Source: Coccinella septempunctata
Taxonomy: Eukaryota; Arthropoda; Insecta; Coleoptera; Coccinellidae
Length of the DNA: 64,000 bases
Direction of reading: 5' to 3'
Assembly (NCBI RefSeq): GCF_907165205.1
Contig: NC_058196.1
Coordinates: forward strand, 7,358,501 to 7,422,500
Under the pieces are notes generated by a model, which was given only the letters and a program-made list of their open reading frames with translations, did no database searches and was not told the origin of the DNA. Each line of letters opens with the position of its first letter. Positions within the stretch are counted from its first letter, which is position 1. Below are positions 11,208 through 22,426 of the stretch, one piece after another. The position numbers were made by a program, and so were the translations under genes.

Positions 11208-14200
11208 TTACTCATTTTGGATAGAATTCAAAATGTTACCGAACACTATATTTTTAGTAAAAACTTTTTTAGATGATTTGAGCAAATACCCTTGATGTTT
11301 TGTCTTTACCACTTCTACCTTCACGGAATCCCAAGAGCGAGCTCTTGAGAAAGCCACATAGAGTTGTCCATGAGAAAAGACAGGACTCGCTAGGTATATG
11401 CCAACGCGTTCAAATGTTTGCCCCTGTGCTTTATTAATGGTGAGGGCAAAGCAAAGTTTCAACGGAAATTGTCGTCTTTTCAGTACAAACGGCAAGTTTT
11501 GGTCGGAAGAAGTTAGATCCATTCTAGGAATGAGAACTCTTCTCCCGCAAAAACGGCCGGTGACGATCTCGGCTGTTATCAACATATCTGTCACAGCTAA
11601 CACCAGTAGTCGTGTACCGTTAATCAATCCATCTTCAAGACATAAATTTCGAAGAAGTATAACCGGTACACCTACTTTGAGTTTGAGTTTGTGATGAGGC
11701 ATTCCGCTTGGTGTTATGCTGTTCAAATATTCTTCCGGAAAGTTTGCCACCTCGTCTTCGTCACCCGAAGCCACGCTATCGTTACTGTGAATAACGAAGG
11801 TCTTTCCGGTAAACGATTCGAGAATTTTGTCATTGAGTAAATTACAATGTTCATTCTTGGGACAGAGAATAGCTCGCTGTGCGAGTTGCTGTGGTGTAAG
11901 AGCGTGAAGCTGTCCGTAAATCTCTCTAACAACATCAACCGTCAGACAACGATCTGGCAGATTAACAAAATCACCATCTTTTGTGTCCTTGTCTTTGACG
12001 ATTTGGGTGTTGGTGGTACCCCTGCCCAGATCTTCTAGCCACCGGGTGAAATCCTCCCCACCTGCATTTACACGCATATTGGTCATCAGATGGACCACTT
12101 GAAAAACTCTCCAGAACCTATAATTTGTGAAAAAGAGCTCGATTTGTTCTACACGACCAGAAGCTACTGGAAGTAGCTGTTTAACATCTCCTCCAAGTAG
12201 TATGCATTTACCTCCGAAAGGCCGGGGGTCCATACATACATCTCGAAGTAGATCGTCCACAATATTAAGGACATGGTAACTGGCCATAGAAACTTCGTCC
12301 CAAATTATAAGCCGAATTTTTCTCAAGTGGTCAGCCTCCTGGGATTGTGCCGTTATAGAGGAGCGGGAAGATGCATTCAGATGTAATGGCAACCTGAACG
12401 TCGAATGGACCGTTCTTCCGTTTCTGAGCAATAACGCAGCTATCCCAGTGAAGGCTACGGCAAGAGTTGGTATATGCCGTTCCTCGCAATATTCCAGCAA
12501 CGTGTTGTACAGATGAGTCTTTCCCGTACCACCACTGCCTTGGAGATAGAAATATCTATCTACACCTAACGCCGCTGACTCGACCGCAGAAATGATTTTG
12601 TTGAACACATTGCGTTGTTCCTGGTTCAAACTCCCAAGACTTGAATCTGACGACTCCGTTCTCGAAGTCTCATCGTCGTCGTTGGTGTTGGTAACGTTGA
12701 CTCCCGAACTTGAGGTCGGCTCCGGCAGATTAAAGTCTCTGAGAGTTTTTCCCAGAAAACGTAATGTCTTCTCGATTCTACGCAGAGCGCAATCTTCAGA
12801 TTGGCATTCTGAGATACCTTTCCTCACATAATCCTCTATCATGAATCGCTTGAACTCATTCCAAAGTGACAGTGGTTCGCCGATCTCACAGAAACACAGC
12901 ATGTACGCGAATAATTTCCGCATACACCCGGGCATTTCTACCAGGGCTGCGTGTTCCAGAGTTCTGAACCACTCCGAATCTGACGCTATCAGATTTCTGG
13001 CCAGTACCGCTTCTTTAAACGTAGAATATAATGTGCCGCCGAAGAATTTTAAATCATTAAAAGATTTTGCTCCTGGAACGTGAAGGAGCAAAATACGCAA
13101 ATTAAACTTTTCTATGTACTTCGGACTTATAGTGTACATCCTAGGTATTACAGATCGTTTTCTCAAACGTCTAACCCAGCGATGTTGGGTGGCATTAAAA
13201 GAATAAAGGAGAGGTATTTCACAATACTTCCATTCACGTGCGCTAGGATCGTTCACATTAAGTTCGAAATACGCCTCCAAACGACTGAGTTTTGAACGTT
13301 GTAACGCTGTCATCTCTTCCCCTTCTTCAAAATATACCTCACGTTCTCCAGGCAAATGGACGGGTAACCTATAGATTGTATGACTTTTGTCTTGAATATG
13401 GAAAGACAACAATCTCCAAGCTGATTCACCGGAAGAGATGTAGCGGGAATCAATGAATGCTTGGATTTCGTCCCAAACGACCTCATTTCGCAACTGAAGA
13501 ACGGCAGCATCAGGACCTTTATTTATGTATTTGAAAACATATTTGATAGCTCCTACTGAAGTTATCACTTCCACGTTTATATGAGATTGATATTTCATGG
13601 ATAAATATGGATTATACGGAACTACGTCTCTGTTATCTATCACACACATTCCTTTGTTTCTTTTGAATATCGCGGTGCGACCGTCATTTCTTCGCCTATA
13701 TACGGGCAACGCACAATTAATTTTGGTAATTTCCGAAAACTCTTTGGGATAATGCTTGGTGCACTGTCCGTCGACCATACATGGAGAATCCGGTGCGCGA
13801 TCACCACAGGGTCCGTGAATCATGGTGGACATTATAATATCAAAAAGCCGGGTTTTTTCGGCTGGTAGCTCGGCGCAAATCAGCTTGTCTACATCCTCAG
13901 AATTTCGCAGTTTATATTCATCTGCCAAAGTCAGAAGGCAGTGCATATGAGGAAGACCGCGTTTTTGAAATTCTATAACGTAAACGTAAGCGATCACATC
14001 ACCGAAAATTTTGAATTTCAATATATCCTCGAAAAATGCCCTCCTTTTTAAATCGAACACTCGCGCGATTAGTTCCGGTCTATCCTGAGGATTCAACAGT
14101 TTACTTCCCATATTTTCAGTGATCTCACGCCAGTTGGGGTTACAGGTGAAAGTGACGAAAAGGGAGGGTCTGCCATATTTTGCTACAATGGCCATTGCAT

Positions 14201-16205
14201 CTTGATAATTTTGCTGCATGAAACGTGCCCCTCCGATGAACGAACTCGGTAGGATAGTAACTCTACCTATTCTTTCACCACCGTCTGGTTCCACTACCGT
14301 TCTTCGCGCAATATAATCTTGGAGCCCGACGTAGCTCTCGACGCGTAATTCCTTCTGATGTGTTCGCAAAAAATTTAATCGGAAACCTTCTAACTCAACG
14401 TATTTGTCAACGATGAACTGTTGAGCCAAGCGCCCAGAAAGAAGGATCGGGTTAAAATGATTTGCACGAATCATCAGACGGTAGCACTCGAATTCTAATT
14501 TTGAAATCCGTTTATTTCCAATTGTTTTCTGCAACCCAGTCGACCATCCCAATTCTCCGTTAGGGAAAAGTAATGGATAACAGAGAGCATCAACAATTGG
14601 AGACAATTTTGGGATATCCTTAATTTGGAAACTATTACTTGTACTTATTAAATTCACACGAACTGTGCCTGGTGGAGGTATATCCCCGTCGACTGTACGA
14701 AAAATAGCGCCGATTTCGGTGGAAGTGGAAGGTGCCGCGTAGACCTTCCTGTTGGTTCCTGGTTGTTGGTGGAAATATAGGCCAAGTTGCGGAACGGAAT
14801 CGTTACCACTGGTTCGTCGTGTGTCACGAACCACTTGACCTAGGGTAGAGTACATTTGGGCGTATGGGTGAGTTTCCCTCAGCAGAGCATCTATTTGCCC
14901 TAATAATCGGGGGTTGCAACCGTCTCCAACTCCTTTTGATGCCCTCTTCTTCGTGGCTTCTCCTGAATCCACGAAATACAGCGATCCAAATGCTGGATCG
15001 GATGGACAAACATCGCCTACTCGGTGGTATATCTGTCCTGAGACCACAACAACAGGGGCTCCTCTCGCCAAACCTTCTCTTTGAACGATTGTCGTGGAGC
15101 CAAGGGCGAGCAGCGTGTTGTAACTTCTTATATGTTGTATGAAGTTCTTCGATTGAGGGTGGTTGTTCATGATCAAAGCCTTCAGCAGGTCCGGATAAGC
15201 GGCACTCACCGGAAGGCTCACTGCGCCTCTTTTGCAGCAAATCATATTCTCGGTGCGAAAAAATAGAGCTCCACAGAAAGAGCACTCACTACTAAGCGCC
15301 TCAAGGTAATGGGCAGGCGTGTCCTCCTGATGTTCAGCGACATCACACACAACAGACGTAGAGGTTTCCGTTTCGTAATTATCGTCCTGTCCAACTTCGC
15401 AATTTTCCGATATCATCGATGACAAAACTGCTTTTGTAGATATTCTTTCAGATGGAACGACTCCAAATGAGGAGGAATCGTATTCCTCCAGTAAATAATA
15501 CTGGTCTCCATCTGACAAATTATCCACAGAAACCATTCGCACCTCTATCGGAGTCAAATTGTAGAGCAGAACAGGAGAATAATTTTGCAATAAATAATTC
15601 AATAAATATTGGAGATTATTGAAGCTGAGCAAGCATGCTTTACCTTCCTCTTCTATACATTCACCGTTCGCCCCACGACTGTGAGAATCAAATAGATAAT
15701 AGGAGTTCGCTATTTTTCCTATACAGGTAGATAATTCCCCAGACGTAAATATAGCGGAAGTATAATTTCGAAAAACCTGTGGTAGACCTTGCGCTAACGG
15801 AATATCGAATTCTTCATGATTTTCAATGTTTATATGACCCACAACTGAATCTTCCTCATTTATATGCAATGAAAAACAAACGTTATTGATTTTGAACTTT
15901 GGAAACACCTCCACAACTAACAAATGATTAAAAATGGGTAAATTCCGCGAAAAAATTGATTTTAAATATAATTTATCCCCGTAATCCAAAATATTATCTA
16001 TGATCGTAGTGCACCAAGCATTGAAGGGGAGAAGTTTGCTATAAGCCAATGCAACTGCCGCGATTGCAGTACATTGGTGACCTCTGGAATCCGGACTAAA
16101 TCGTAAATCATTTTGGTTTCGAGAACCTCTTATGATGGTTCTGAATATCACGGATTGCCTTTCATCATTATTATCACGTTGAGAAGATGAAATTAACGGA
16201 GTCAT
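11208..16205 (-). CDS. Helitron Rep-helicase with N-terminal cysteine-protease-like region
   Basis: This is a 1665-residue uninterrupted frame. Helitron replicases nick DNA with a HUH endonuclease and unwind it with a Pif1-type helicase to drive rolling-circle transposition. Order of parts: residues 40-180 have a Gln-Cys pair (RGHQCTAIAA, C45) and LFDSHSRG (D173, H175), resembling papain-fold deubiquitinase-like proteases of the OTU or C76 type; residues 308-330 hold a Cys cluster (SFCGALFF, ICCKRG); Helitron-like N region 650-760 with FVTFTCNPNW; HUH motif GLPHMHCLL (H753, H755); two-tyrosine motif KYVFKYINKG (Y889, Y893); helicase Walker A GSGGTGKT (about 1223-1230), Walker B IIWDEVS (D1303), GGDVKQLLPV (about 1338), TINKAQGQT (about 1590) and GQLYVAFSRARS (about 1613). 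All key residues are present. Splice signals upstream suggest the protein starts in another exon (16629-16701), with this exon extending to 16252. Confidence 0.93.
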   Translation of the reverse strand: MTPLISSSQRDNNDERQSVIFRTIIRGSRNQNDLRFSPDSRGHQCTAIAAVALAYSKLLPFNAWCTTIIDNILDYGDKLYLKSIFSRNLPIFNHLLVVEVFPKFKINNVCFSLHINEEDSVVGHINIENHEEFDIPLAQGLPQVFRNYTSAIFTSGELSTCIGKIANSYYLFDSHSRGANGECIEEEGKACLLSFNNLQYLLNYLLQNYSPVLLYNLTPIEVRMVSVDNLSDGDQYYLLEEYDSSSFGVVPSERISTKAVLSSMISENCEVGQDDNYETETSTSVVCDVAEHQEDTPAHYLEALSSECSFCGALFFRTENMICCKRGAVSLPVSAAYPDLLKALIMNNHPQSKNFIQHIRSYNTLLALGSTTIVQREGLARGAPVVVVSGQIYHRVGDVCPSDPAFGSLYFVDSGEATKKRASKGVGDGCNPRLLGQIDALLRETHPYAQMYSTLGQVVRDTRRTSGNDSVPQLGLYFHQQPGTNRKVYAAPSTSTEIGAIFRTVDGDIPPPGTVRVNLISTSNSFQIKDIPKLSPIVDALCYPLLFPNGELGWSTGLQKTIGNKRISKLEFECYRLMIRANHFNPILLSGRLAQQFIVDKYVELEGFRLNFLRTHQKELRVESYVGLQDYIARRTVVEPDGGERIGRVTILPSSFIGGARFMQQNYQDAMAIVAKYGRPSLFVTFTCNPNWREITENMGSKLLNPQDRPELIARVFDLKRRAFFEDILKFKIFGDVIAYVYVIEFQKRGLPHMHCLLTLADEYKLRNSEDVDKLICAELPAEKTRLFDIIMSTMIHGPCGDRAPDSPCMVDGQCTKHYPKEFSEITKINCALPVYRRRNDGRTAIFKRNKGMCVIDNRDVVPYNPYLSMKYQSHINVEVITSVGAIKYVFKYINKGPDAAVLQLRNEVVWDEIQAFIDSRYISSGESAWRLLSFHIQDKSHTIYRLPVHLPGEREVYFEEGEEMTALQRSKLSRLEAYFELNVNDPSAREWKYCEIPLLYSFNATQHRWVRRLRKRSVIPRMYTISPKYIEKFNLRILLLHVPGAKSFNDLKFFGGTLYSTFKEAVLARNLIASDSEWFRTLEHAALVEMPGCMRKLFAYMLCFCEIGEPLSLWNEFKRFMIEDYVRKGISECQSEDCALRRIEKTLRFLGKTLRDFNLPEPTSSSGVNVTNTNDDDETSRTESSDSSLGSLNQEQRNVFNKIISAVESAALGVDRYFYLQGSGGTGKTHLYNTLLEYCEERHIPTLAVAFTGIAALLLRNGRTVHSTFRLPLHLNASSRSSITAQSQEADHLRKIRLIIWDEVSMASYHVLNIVDDLLRDVCMDPRPFGGKCILLGGDVKQLLPVASGRVEQIELFFTNYRFWRVFQVVHLMTNMRVNAGGEDFTRWLEDLGRGTTNTQIVKDKDTKDGDFVNLPDRCLTVDVVREIYGQLHALTPQQLAQRAILCPKNEHCNLLNDKILESFTGKTFVIHSNDSVASGDEDEVANFPEEYLNSITPSGMPHHKLKLKVGVPVILLRNLCLEDGLINGTRLLVLAVTDMLITAEIVTGRFCGRRVLIPRMDLTSSDQNLPFVLKRRQFPLKLCFALTINKAQGQTFERVGIYLASPVFSHGQLYVAFSRARSWDSVKVEVVKTKHQGYLLKSSKKVFTKNIVFGNILNSIQNE

Positions 16206-16628
16206 TACTTTGTCCTTGCTGGTTCCTGCTATTCCAATTCCATCAGAAATATCTGAATTTGAAAGTAATAAAATAAATATAATTTACTGAACGTGAGTGA
16301 ATGTTTTCAATTCATGTGATATATTAGTAGTTTTATGAAACATAATTCAATACATTGAACTCTCATTGGATATAATGAAATTTAGTTATAATATGGAATT
16401 GCTGTAGAATATGCTAAATTTGAATATTATATTTCGTAATTTATTGTTCTTGAATATGAAAGATATAATTAATTTTCCAAAGTATTGAAGGTGAAAAAGG
16501 AATATTGGAAAATATAACACTCATTGAATTTTTCTGAAAACATTTTCAGATTCTATAAAATTCCACAGATTTCTGATTCATTTGTGAAAAAGTCGAAAAA
16601 AAATATTATACAAAAATATCTCAAATAC

Positions 16629-16701
16629 CTGGAACGAAAACTTTCTTTCCCTTCCTCGTTTGCTTACTCAATTTGCTTGCTCCTCTCTTCCTTCTCTTCA
16701 T
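16629..16701 (-). CDS. Predicted 5' exon of the Helitron replicase, basic N-terminus
   Basis: An ATG at 16701-16699 opens 24 codons rich in Lys and Arg (MKRRKRGASK at the start), followed by a donor (CCAG|GTATTTG). An acceptor (AAATTCAG) ends at 16253. Joining 16629 to 16252 keeps phase 1 and stays open across 16 codons into the ATG at 16205. The basic stretch would suit nuclear import. An acceptor-like TTATTTCAG also lies just upstream of this ATG, so a further upstream exon is possible. Splicing is inferred from sequence only. Confidence 0.55.
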
Positions 16702-18540
16702 GATTCGGCTCGAAGCTGAAATAAGTCAATTTGTAATGTGTTATTAATTCGTCACAATCTTAATTTTGTCCTATTAAAAATGACACACAAGGAAGCTTTA
16801 AGCTAGAATAAGGGACCGTAATTTTCAATTTGGAACGTTTGTATTTTCAATTCAGAAACATTTTCATAGAAACGTTTCAGATAAACCTTTCATACGTAGG
16901 TCATTTCTGGTGTTGGGTGTACCTATGTCTCGCAAATATATATGAACCAAAAAGAGAAACGTTTCACGTGGAAAATTAGTGGTTTCAGTAACAAATTTTG
17001 GTTTACCTACTGCAGGATTATTCATATCCACTTCTGAATGATTTAATTAACGAAACTTTCTTATAAAATTGAATGACACTATTTCTTACCTTCTATTAAG
17101 TTTCGCAAAGTCCAAAATCCTTCTGGAGATTATTATATGTGGTACCTATTGAATCGATAATAGTATATTAAATATATCGAATAAACGGGGGAATAATGAT
17201 AATATAAATTTGTTTTAAAATCCAAAAAATCATTCGAAACTATTCAACAACTTCATAACATTCCTTCAAGATTTTGAATTTTTTCTGAGAAAAATTATGC
17301 TATATCACCATCTTGTTTCTGGAATACCCAATAGTTATATCTATATAATGTGAAATTTTTCAAAAAATTATTCTAGTATTGATAAATATGTATAGGAAAA
17401 TGAATTGATTACTTGAAATCGAGCTAGTTTTGATAATTATTAACTGAATCTATAATTAGTTCGAAGTAATAATAGTAATAATACCTTGAGTAACACAACA
17501 CAAGCTGTCTTTTGAAACCTGAAATTCAAAAGGGCGCTTATTCCGAGTTCTTCACCTAAAAAGTATTCTAGTTGCCATAGGAACCAATTCGTGAAATCCA
17601 ATCAGATCAACTCAAAAATCAAAAGTTACTTCCGGTTTTTTGCAACAAAGTATATAAGTTCAAAAATTATCCCATTCATGTCTAATCCCGTCATTTAAAT
17701 AAAAAATCAATATTTCAAACATCAATAAATTCCCCAAATATTATTCCAAGTGGAAAATTCATCATCAATGGTATTTAAATATCGCGAAACGGAAATGACG
17801 ACATACGAAAATTCGCTGTTTTTCAAGCCTCTCTCTGCGAATAAAACAGAAAATCTCAAACTGTGCGTATTTCATTGTAAAGTAATAAGAATTCTATGTT
17901 CTAAGATTGTTTACGACTTGACATTTATTTTTGATTCACAAGAATGGCACTCATTCATTTCTAGAAAAGCTTCAATTCCCTTAACATTTATATCAAATCA
18001 TGACAGGTATTTCAAAATAACCAATATGTCCAATTTATGTGATAGGAAATGCAAGCTTTTTAGAACTTCTGTTGTTTGAACCACAGAGCACTAATTTTGG
18101 AGAAGTGAAAGATAACAGCAGTGCCAACTAAGAGCACTCTATGGCTAAGAGCTTTCATGTCTATGATCGAAAGCTACACGACAGTTTATTCGAAATCGAA
18201 ATTTGGATTGAATTTCTCATGTCATTTTATTTTATATTTCTGGAGCGTCGTATTTATTCAACTTCAATGTAAATTTACAGCTTCAAGTTATATATTCTGA
18301 TTTACTTAGAATAATCCATTTATTATTTGTTAAAAATTACATCGATTATGAATTAACAGACTACTAAAATTGGGAATGAGAGAAAAAAAATAGCCAGTGA
18401 AAATATATTGATCAAAAATATAAAATGATTTTCCTATTTCAATAATATACGATAGAGATTATCACATAACATATATGTCTAACAGCGTTCCTTGAAATCA
18501 GGCGTTGTTCCAGTTTTTTCCCATTGAGAAAATTCTTTCG
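16702..18540. other. Unit D, no supported gene
   Basis: AT-rich region upstream of the Helitron gene on its strand, where its promoter should lie. A 109-codon frame at 17750-18079 (+) begins with GTG, has no recognisable domain and may be chance; I do not call it a gene. Confidence 0.5.
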
Positions 18541-20530
18541 AAACAAAATTGAGCAGTATCAGAAAATGAATATTACTTATGAAATATAGAACCTCCTGGT
18601 TGATCTTCTATAAAGACTTAGCCCCCCAGAACTGTGTGCTATGTATAAAATCTCATGTTTATATACCTAAAAAAAAGGATATTTGTTATTTTATGAGTTT
18701 GCATGTAAAACATATGAAATATATTATGTGAACTTGTAAAATAGATCATATACTTCAAATAAAAACTCTCCTGAACGAATTGCTCTAGAAGCTTATCCAT
18801 GAAGAACCTTTTTTATTTCAATTAACTCTCTCCGATACATGCTTTTTTGACATGACATTTCTGATAAATTTATGCGTGCCTGAAACTGAATATTAATTAT
18901 GAAATACAGAACCTCCTGGTTGATTTACTATACAGACTTAGCCCCAAGAACGGTGTGTTATGTATAAAATCTCATGTTTATATACCTTAAAGAAGGATAT
19001 TTGTCATTCTATGGGTTTGCATGTAATGTATATGAAATATATTATGTGAACTTGTAAAATAGATCATATACTTCAAATAAAAACTCTCCTGAACGAATTG
19101 CTCTAGAAGCTTATCCATGAAGAACCTTTTTTATTTCAATTAACTCTCTCCGATACATGCTTTTTTGACATGACATTACATTTCATGATCTGATAAATTT
19201 ATGTGTGCCTAAAACTGAATATTAATTATGAAATACAGAACCTCCTGGTTGATTTTCTATACAGACTTAGCCCCAAGAACAGTGTGTTATGTATAAAATC
19301 TCATGTTTATATACCTTAAAGAAGGATATTTGTCATTCTATGGGTTTGCATGTAATGTATATGAAATATATTATGTGAACTTGTAAAATAGATCATATAC
19401 TTCAAATAAAAACTCTCCTGAACGAATTGCTCTAGAAGCTTATCCATGAAGAACCTTTTTTATTTCAATTAACTCTCTCCGATACATGCTTTTTTGACAT
19501 GACATTACATTTCATGATCTGATAAATTTATGTGTGCCTAAAACTGAATATTAATTATGAAATACAGAACCTCCTGGTTGATTTTCTATACAGACTTAGC
19601 CCCAAGAACAGTGTGTTATGTATAAAATCTCATGTTTATATACCTTAAAGAAGGATATTTGTCATTCTATGGGTTTGCATGTAATGTATATGAAATATAT
19701 TATGTGAACTTGTAAAATAGATCATATACTTCAAATAAAAACTCTACTGAACGAATTGCTCTAGAAGCTCATCCATGAAGAACCTTTTTTATTTCAATTA
19801 ACTCTCTCCGATACATGCTTTTTTGACATGACATTTCATGATCTGATAAATTTATGTGTGCCTGAAACTGAATATTAATTATGAAAAACAGAACCTCCTG
19901 GTTGATTTTCTATACAGACTTAGCCCCAAGAACGGTGTGTTATGTATAAAATCGCATGTTTATATACCTGAAAAAACGATATTTGTCATTCTATGAGTTT
20001 GCATGTAATTAATCTGAAATATATTAAGAGAACTTGAAAAATAGATCATATACTTCAAATAAAGACTCTCCTGAACGAATTGCTCTAGAAGCTTATCCAT
20101 GAAGAACCTTTCCTACTTCAATAAACTCTCACCGATACACATGCTTTTTTGACATTGCTTTACATTTCATGATCTGACAAATTCATGTGTGCCTGCAAAT
20201 GAATATCAATTATTAAATATAGAATATCCTGGTTGATTTTATACACAGACTTACCCCCAAGAACAGGTTGTTATCTATAAATTCTCATATTTATACACAA
20301 AGTAAACATATTTGTCATTCTATGAGTTTGTATGTAATTTAATATGAAATACATTATGTAAACTTGAAAAATAGATCATATATTTCAAATAGAAGCTCTC
20401 CTGAACGAACTGCTTCAGGACTTTACCCCTGAAGAAGGTTTTTTATTCCTAATACAGTCTCTCCGAGGGATGATAATTGCCATCCTAGGATTTTTTCATT
20501 TCTGTATCTCATAAATTGATATGTGCCTGA
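18541..20530 (+). repeat. Tandem repeat, monomers about 320-330 bp
   Basis: The landmark ACCTCCTGGT recurs at 18591, 18911, 19240, 19569 and 19893, and in a degraded form near 20224. The middle copies are almost identical, so they expanded recently. Related diverged copies occur once or twice in units A, B and F (for example near 4500 and 7125). Confidence 0.88.
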
Positions 20531-21676
20531 AAAAAATAAGTATTATTAGTGACAAAATATACTATCAGTTATAATATCCGATATCTCATACAGATTCACG
20601 TCCAAGAACTGTGTTTTATATCTCAGAATTCAATAATAACCTAACTTTCCGATTATGGAAAAAAGTTCAACTGTGATGAGAGCTTTGAAGTTTTATCGTA
20701 CGGGGAGAAATGTAGTAAATATATTGAATATATCCTTTAATTTCAATAATAATTAAACCTTAAAAATTTGCATCAATTTTTTCACGGTCTGTCAACAGTC
20801 AAATTAAACTGGCCTAAGGATCCCTTGAACACTTGACAGGAAAACACGTTATAGGAATTGAAAAATTATGGAAATTTTAAAATTTTAAGTTAGTTTTGGC
20901 TGAAAAGTGACCTCGACTTTCCTAATATAAATTTATTTTGGCAATTTCAACGCTAAAAATCACGAAATTACTGAAAATATTCAGGGCCAAAACGAAGGTT
21001 ATGAACGGTGCTTAACTGAGGTGGTTTCGTAATATCGAAAATTGCAAACTTACCTGTACATATTGAGCCGAAATATGGGTACCTGTAGATGCTACAGGAT
21101 ATGGAGAATGATTCTCTAGCATTTATTTTTCCTATTTTGGCATTATTTATATAATAATCGACTCGAGTTTCCGAAAACTGCAAAAACCCCTTTCGAAACG
21201 TCAAACATGATTGAAATTACCTCTATGCTCTTTGAAATTATTTATCAAATTTTCCTAGACGTCAAAAATTTTCGAAATTCTTACGCTGTTTTAGGTAATA
21301 TCGTTCGGGTTCCGGGAAAAAAAACAGGCCTATTTTAATTTCGGGTCCTTCGAGCTTAGTTCGACACCCATACCGGCTCTCGAGCTACCGCGGATCCCTC
21401 AAGTTAATCAAATGAATTTGGTACCTTTTCGCGAAAATCGTGAATATCGCGATTTTCTAACGCAATTTTCGGACACTTTTAGACGGGGTAAAAATACGAT
21501 CTAGGCATTTTCGGAAAGCTCGATTCTTCTTGTAGCGTTCCATGTACCGCTCTACCCTGCCACGCGCCTTCGGCGCTCACCATTTCAAATTTCCCATACC
21601 CTCCCCCAACACTTCAACATGGCAAAAAATTTGATACGATTCGGTGATCATTTTTTATCAACGTAATAGTATTAAC

Positions 21677-22424
21677 TAGCATGGCCAGGAGATCCACCTT
21701 GTAGGTAGATTCACCTTTACTGGCAGATTCGCCTTTCGTTCGTAGCTCGGGCCTACGGCCCTCGCGATACGCCTTTTGTTCGTAGCTCGATTCCCCTTTT
21801 ATGAATATCTAGGCCAAAAACTTTTTTTGAGAGCCCGATCGATTTAAGGCACCTCGTTCTGTGATCGCTGCCAAGATAATTCCGTCAAAACTGACGTTAA
21901 CCTTTAAATCACACTCTGACATCGATTGTCAAAGTGCACTCACTTAATTTTCTCTGATAATCAATAGAAAATGATTTAACTTTGTGGAATGTCACTCGAT
22001 TTTCAATAGACGTCAAAAATTTTCAAAATTCTTACGCTTTTTTAGGTAATATCGTTCGGTCTCCGGGAAAAAGAACTGGCCTATTTTAATTTCGGGTCCT
22101 TCGAGCTTAGTTCGACACCCATCCCGGCTCTCGAGCTACCGCGGATCTCTCAAGCTAATCAAATCAGTTTGGTACCTTTTCGCGAGAATCGTGAATTTCG
22201 CGATTTTCTCACGCAATTTTCGGACACTTCTAGACGGGGTAAAAATACGATCTAGGCATTTTCGGAAAGCTCGATTCTTCCTCTAGATATTTACACCCAG
22301 CCTGTCTCCGCGTCGCGCCTTCGGCGCTTGCCATTTCAAATTTCCCACACCCTCCCCCGACACTTCAACATGGCAAAAAATTTGATACGATTCAGTGATC
22401 ATTTTTATCAACGTTATAGTATTA
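21677..22424 (-). mobile_element. Array unit E, short non-autonomous form
   Basis: It is 748 bp, the same subfamily as unit C: same left start (TAGCATGGCCAGG), same private segment and common right end. The 22290-22330 stretch differs from the other units. Confidence 0.7.
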
Positions 22425-22426
22425 AC

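Larger units (their letters stand above)
9342..21674 (-). mobile_element. Array unit D, apparently autonomous Helitron
   Basis: It is 12.3 kb. The left end has four 18 bp copies (9353-9424) and a short Thr/Pro-less repeat of CGCCTTTTCGGGCTGA type up to about 9570. The replicase gene is on the minus strand (11208-16701). A tandem block of about 325 bp monomers lies at 18541-20530, and the common right end at about 20400-21674. The sharing of both ends with the small units identifies it as the likely source of their transposition machinery. The replicase is uninterrupted. Confidence 0.75.

Noticed and set aside
14824..15285. 153-codon frame overlapping the Helitron gene on the same strand
   Set aside because: It lies wholly inside the replicase in another frame, without its own signals or recognisable features.
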